Origin: Helicobacteraceae bacterium
Lineage (GTDB): Bacteria > Campylobacterota > Campylobacteria > Campylobacterales > Sulfurimonadaceae
DNA: 9,616 nucleotides
Direction: 5' to 3'
NCBI GenBank assembly: GCA_015489055.1
Contig: WFMO01000213.1
Span: forward strand, 1-9,616
Under the pieces are notes generated by a model. The model was not told the DNA's origin, did no database searches, and saw only the letters and a list, made by a program, of their open reading frames with translations. Made by a program: the position numbers and the translations under genes. This document shows, in pieces, positions 6,743 to 9,616 of this stretch. Within the stretch, counting starts at the first letter, position 1. The number at the start of each line of letters is the position of its first letter.

Positions 6743-6780
6743 ATAAAAGGGGGAATTGCTCTTTTATGTCTCTATTTTTT
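6743..6780. terminator. Bidirectional terminator between icd and dedA
   Basis: ATAAAAGGG (6743-6751) pairs with CTCTTTTAT (6759-6767), 9 bp including one G-T wobble and a 7-nt loop. On the + strand a T-run follows at 6775-6780 after a short gap, serving icd. On the - strand the hairpin lies just after the dedA stop and is followed by an A/T-rich stretch. The genes converge here with only 40 nt between stop codons, so a shared terminator is expected. Confidence 0.6.
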
Positions 6781-7332
6781 TCTCGTTGCCAATGTTAGAT
6801 ATATCCATATAAGTATTATTAGCAATAAAACAACAACAATAGCAATATATGGTTTAGATATTATAATGCCATAGAGATGCATGAGCGTTCCACCAAAATA
6901 AAAGCTTCCAAGTCCTATTACAAACGTCCAGACAATAGCTGATAGGATATTTAATATAGTAAATTTTTTTAAATCATATTTTGTCAATCCTATTGCTATT
7001 GGAATCAGCGTTTTAATGCCATATATAAATTTTTGTATAAGTATAATCCAAGAGCCGTATTGTTTCATCTTTAAATGGGCAAGAGCCAGTTTTCTTCGAT
7101 GTTTTTTTAGATATGTATATAAAACCTCTTTTTGGTTTCTAGCTAAATAAAACAGTAAATTGTCTCCTATAACATTTGCGGTAAATGCGATTACCATGGA
7201 TGTGGCTAAATCCATTTTACCCATATATGATAGCACTGATGCAGCCATTAGTGCTACAAATCCACCGCCAAGAGAATAGATAAACAATCCTATATAACCG
7301 TATGTTGCTAAGTGATGTAGCATGTCTTGCAT
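6772..7332 (-). CDS. DedA-family (VTT domain) membrane protein
   Basis: A 186-residue inner-membrane protein of the DedA/SNARE-associated family. Members are linked to lipid (undecaprenyl phosphate or phospholipid) translocation, membrane homeostasis and proton-motive-force-dependent drug tolerance. Hydrophobic segments lie at about 11-33, 42-64 (with GDNLLFYLAR), 95-115, 126-149 and 161-181. The re-entrant region reads LIQKFIYGIKTLIPIAIGL (98-116), followed by F124 and the SAIVW helix. In E. coli YqjA the equivalent positions are arginines 130 and 136, six apart. Here K101 and K107 stand at the same spacing, and the intervening proline is Tyr. The ATG is preceded by AAGGAT, 14 nt after the uvrB stop, so it is probably co-transcribed with uvrB. 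The start could also be M4, but M1 has the better ribosome binding site spacing. The family is clear; the substrate is unknown. Confidence 0.88.
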   Translation of the reverse strand: MQDMLHHLATYGYIGLFIYSLGGGFVALMAASVLSYMGKMDLATSMVIAFTANVIGDNLLFYLARNQKEVLYTYLKKHRRKLALAHLKMKQYGSWIILIQKFIYGIKTLIPIAIGLTKYDLKKFTILNILSAIVWTFVIGLGSFYFGGTLMHLYGIIISKPYIAIVVVLLLIILIWIYLTLATRKK

Positions 7333-7346
7333 TTTTATCCTTAAGG

Positions 7347-9329
7347 CTATAATTTTTTAATTTTTGTTATTTCATCACGCAGGCGGGCTGCTTCTTCGAA
7401 CTCTAATTCTTTAGCTGCTTTTTTCATTTTGTCAGTCAATTCTTTTAAAATTTTTTTACGCTCGATAGCAGGCATTTTATCCATTTTTTTATGTTTTGAG
7501 TATAAGTCACCATGATCTTCAGCTTTTAGATCTGTATCTAATGTACGTTTAGTAGTTGTTGGTACGATGTTATGTTTTTTGTTATAGTCTTCTTGTAATT
7601 TTCTTCGTATTTTTGTTTTCTCGATGGCCCGCTTCATTGAACCTGTCAGTTTGTCAGCATACAGTATAACCCGTCCTTTTTGATGTCTGGCAGCACGTCC
7701 TATTGTTTGAATCAAAGCAGTTTCGCTTCTTAAAAATCCCTCTTTATCAGCATCAAGAATAGCCACTAAGCTTACTTCAGGTAAGTCAAGCCCTTCTCTT
7801 AATAGGTTTATTCCAATTAGCACATCAAACTCTCCAATTCTTAAAGAGCGAATAATTTGGTTTCTTTGTATAGTGTCAATGTCTGAATGCATATATTGTA
7901 CCTTGATGCCAAGATCCGCAAGATATTTGGTAAGTGCTTCAGCCATCTTCTTTGTTAAAACTGTAATTAGTACACGTTCATCATTTATGGTTACTTTTTT
8001 AATTTCATCATGGATATCTTCGACCTGGTTGCTAAGCGGTTTTACTTCTATTATGGGGTCAAGTAAGCCGGTAGGTCTGATAATCTGATCAGCTTTGATG
8101 ACTGAGAGATCAAGTTCATATTGGGAGGGTGTAGCTGATACAAATAGGTAGTGTGGCATTTTATTGATATATTCATCAAGCGTCAGAGGCCTGTTATCAA
8201 GCGCACTTGGAAGCCTAAAACCATAATCAACTAACACCTCTTTTCTGGCACGATCACCGGCATACATGCCTCGAAATTGAGGCAGACTTACATGTGATTC
8301 ATCAATAATAGTTAAATAATTTTTATGTTTTACTGCAAAATAATCAAGCAGTGTAAAAGGAGTTTCCCCCGCTTTTTTATCAGTTAAGAGTCTAGAATAA
8401 TTTTCAATTCCTTTACACATACCTGTTGTTTGCAGCATTTCAAGATCAAATTCTACCCTTTGTTTTAGTCTTTGTGCTTCAACTAGTTTTCCCTCTTTTA
8501 AAAAATAATCCAATCTTTCATCTAACTCATCTTCTATTCGTTTGATAGCTACTGCTAAGCGTTCATGGCTAACACTGAATTGGCTTGTTGCGTATATTGT
8601 TATGGATTTAAAATCTTCCAAACGCTTATTTTGCAGTGGATCGAACTTATAGATGGAATCTATTTCATCGCCAAAAAACTCTATCCGTAAAGCTTCATCT
8701 TGAAGATATGGTGGGTAAATATCCATCACATCTCCACTGACGCGTATATTACCGCTATCAAAATAGTTGTCATTTCTTGTATATCCCATATCAACTAGTC
8801 GTAAAAGAAGCTTTTTTTGGGAGATAATGTCTCCTACGCCGAGAGCTTGCACCATTTTTAGATACTCTTTGGGGTCTCCTAAGCCATAATTTGCCGATAC
8901 CGATGCTACGACGATAACATCATCATAACTTAACAAATTGGCAGTACATGACAATCGTAAACGCTCAAGCTCATCATTTATAGCACTATCTTTTTCTATA
9001 AACAGATCCTGGCGAGGTATATAAGCCTCTGGCTGATAATAATCATAATATGAGACAAAGTATTCGACATGATTATTTGGAAAAAATTGGCGAAATTCTG
9101 AGTAAAGTTGTGCAGCTAAAGTTTTGTTATGTGTCATAATTATTGTAGGCATTTGTACATTTTCTATAATACGAGCCATTGTGTGCGTCTTGCCGCTTCC
9201 TGTAACACCCTCAAGTGTTTGATAGCGATTGCCTTCAAGGATAGAATCTGAAAGTGCTTTTATGGCCGTAGGTTGATCACCTGCCGGTTCGTATGGTGAT
9301 ACTACTTTAAAATTTGGTTTCTTTTTCAT
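7347..9329 (-). CDS. uvrB: Excinuclease ABC subunit B
   Basis: Damage-verifying helicase-like subunit of nucleotide excision repair. It receives damaged DNA from UvrA and recruits UvrC for incision. The 660 residues match the usual length (E. coli 673). Walker A GVTGSGKT is at 41-48. The DNA-clamping beta-hairpin with its tyrosines ([15 protein letters not shown]) is at 91-105, and Walker B DESH is at 343-346. [11 protein letters not shown] begins at 397. Helicase motifs V ([13 protein letters not shown], 506-518) and VI (QTIGRAAR, 541-548) follow, and the UvrC-binding UVR domain is at about 626-660. The start gives the conserved N-terminus [14 protein letters not shown]. There is no ribosome binding site, and a strong -10 element lies 7 nt upstream of the ATG, suggesting a leaderless message. 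uvrA and uvrC are not nearby. All catalytic motifs are intact. Confidence 0.98.
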   Translation of the reverse strand: MKKKPNFKVVSPYEPAGDQPTAIKALSDSILEGNRYQTLEGVTGSGKTHTMARIIENVQMPTIIMTHNKTLAAQLYSEFRQFFPNNHVEYFVSYYDYYQPEAYIPRQDLFIEKDSAINDELERLRLSCTANLLSYDDVIVVASVSANYGLGDPKEYLKMVQALGVGDIISQKKLLLRLVDMGYTRNDNYFDSGNIRVSGDVMDIYPPYLQDEALRIEFFGDEIDSIYKFDPLQNKRLEDFKSITIYATSQFSVSHERLAVAIKRIEDELDERLDYFLKEGKLVEAQRLKQRVEFDLEMLQTTGMCKGIENYSRLLTDKKAGETPFTLLDYFAVKHKNYLTIIDESHVSLPQFRGMYAGDRARKEVLVDYGFRLPSALDNRPLTLDEYINKMPHYLFVSATPSQYELDLSVIKADQIIRPTGLLDPIIEVKPLSNQVEDIHDEIKKVTINDERVLITVLTKKMAEALTKYLADLGIKVQYMHSDIDTIQRNQIIRSLRIGEFDVLIGINLLREGLDLPEVSLVAILDADKEGFLRSETALIQTIGRAARHQKGRVILYADKLTGSMKRAIEKTKIRRKLQEDYNKKHNIVPTTTKRTLDTDLKAEDHGDLYSKHKKMDKMPAIERKKILKELTDKMKKAAKELEFEEAARLRDEITKIKKL

Positions 9330-9336
9330 TAGTGAA

Positions 9337-9345
9337 ATTATAGCA
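9337..9345 (-). promoter_or_regulatory. Extended -10 promoter for uvrB
   Basis: Read on the - strand, positions 9345-9337 spell TGCTATAAT, a perfect TGn plus TATAAT extended -10 element. The hexamer ends 7 nt before the uvrB ATG (9329), so initiation would fall at about 9329-9332, on or just before the A of the start codon. There is no good -35 box (TATCCG at 17-nt spacing). It lies in the 38-nt gap after the upstream hydrolase gene. Confidence 0.65.
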
Positions 9346-9367
9346 GAGGAGTCGTTTATCGGATATG

Positions 9368-9616
9368 CTACTTTGTAAAGTTGTTAAAATATTGTATTAT
9401 CGTATCATTTAAATAAAATCTCGGTTTTGGAAATAGATTTTGTATAAATCCTACATGCCCACCGTGCTTACAAATAAGCAGTTGTGTATCTTTTGTGTAT
9501 TCATGTTTATGAGGCAGAATTTTAGGGGTCATGAAAGGATCATCAAGAGCTTGGATGATACAGGTCTTTGTTCGTATAGATTTAAGGTATTGTTTTGAGC
9601 TTGATTTGTTATAATA
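9368..9616 (-). CDS. C-terminal end of a YheT-type alpha/beta hydrolase (partial)
   Basis: Reading the - strand from the window edge gives 82 residues ending at a TAG. It carries the two late catalytic-triad segments of the YheT/COG0429 alpha/beta hydrolases: ALDDPFMTP at visible residues 23-31, whose aspartate is the acid, and [10 protein letters not shown] at 49-58, with the catalytic histidine. The order (strand, DDPF loop, about 25 residues, strand, HGGHVGF, terminal helix) is typical. The nucleophile serine and the N-terminus lie beyond the window. E. coli YheT is a putative hydrolase of unknown substrate. The stop is 38 nt before uvrB, with no terminator seen between, so read-through into uvrB is possible in addition to the uvrB promoter. 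Confidence 0.88.
   Translation of the reverse strand, partial: YYNKSSSKQYLKSIRTKTCIIQALDDPFMTPKILPHKHEYTKDTQLLICKHGGHVGFIQNLFPKPRFYLNDTIIQYFNNFTK

Noticed and set aside
7873..8088. Open frame of 71 codons on the + strand inside uvrB
   Set aside because: It overlaps the conserved helicase region of uvrB on the other strand and matches no family I recognise.
9330..9367. SOS (LexA) box upstream of uvrB
   Set aside because: No CTG-n10-CAG type site is seen in the 38-nt gap, and Campylobacterota generally lack LexA.

Overview
The window is a low-GC stretch from a Campylobacterota genome (the former Epsilonproteobacteria). It most resembles free-living, Sulfurimonas/Sulfuricurvum-like relatives. 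The strongest evidence is gene order: the end of an acidic ChePep-type protein, then gmk, tatA and argS on one strand. As I recall, Campylobacter jejuni (Cj1178c to Cj1175c) and Helicobacter pylori (HP0322 to HP0319) have the same order. The argS protein also reads as a close match to epsilon-type ArgS, and the isocitrate dehydrogenase is the large monomeric type. No genome comparison could be run, so the genus is inference.

Left block (1-3549, + strand): a tightly packed, operon-like run. It holds the C-terminus of a ChePep-like chemotaxis protein, gmk (guanylate kinase, starting directly after the previous stop), tatA (Tat translocase pore subunit), argS (arginyl-tRNA synthetase, apparent TTG start), a DUF190 PII-like protein, and crcB/fluC (fluoride channel). 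DUF190 and FluC are a recurrent pair and probably act together in fluoride resistance.

Middle block (3550-6780): the 197-nt gap after fluC has no recognised gene. It does contain a good hairpin inside a longer, possibly pseudoknotted fold, followed by an 8-bp perfect inverted repeat that ends one base before the next start codon. That next gene encodes a divergent GNAT-like acetyltransferase of unknown substrate. A weak terminator and an extended -10 promoter with a good ribosome binding site then lead into icd, the monomeric NADP-dependent isocitrate dehydrogenase (TCA cycle, or reductive TCA in autotrophs). Its end is marked by two hairpins, the second a likely bidirectional terminator.

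Right block (6772-9616, - strand): the C-terminus of a YheT-type alpha/beta hydrolase, then uvrB (nucleotide excision repair), then a small DedA-family membrane protein 14 nt downstream of uvrB. The uvrB gene has a perfect extended -10 element placed so close to its ATG that its mRNA is predicted to be leaderless.

Most of the window is ordinary housekeeping DNA, with no mobile element, CRISPR array or defence system. The parts most worth a second look are the structured intergenic region at 3575-3745, the predicted leaderless uvrB transcript, the DUF190-FluC pair, and a DedA protein in which both functionally important arginines are lysines.
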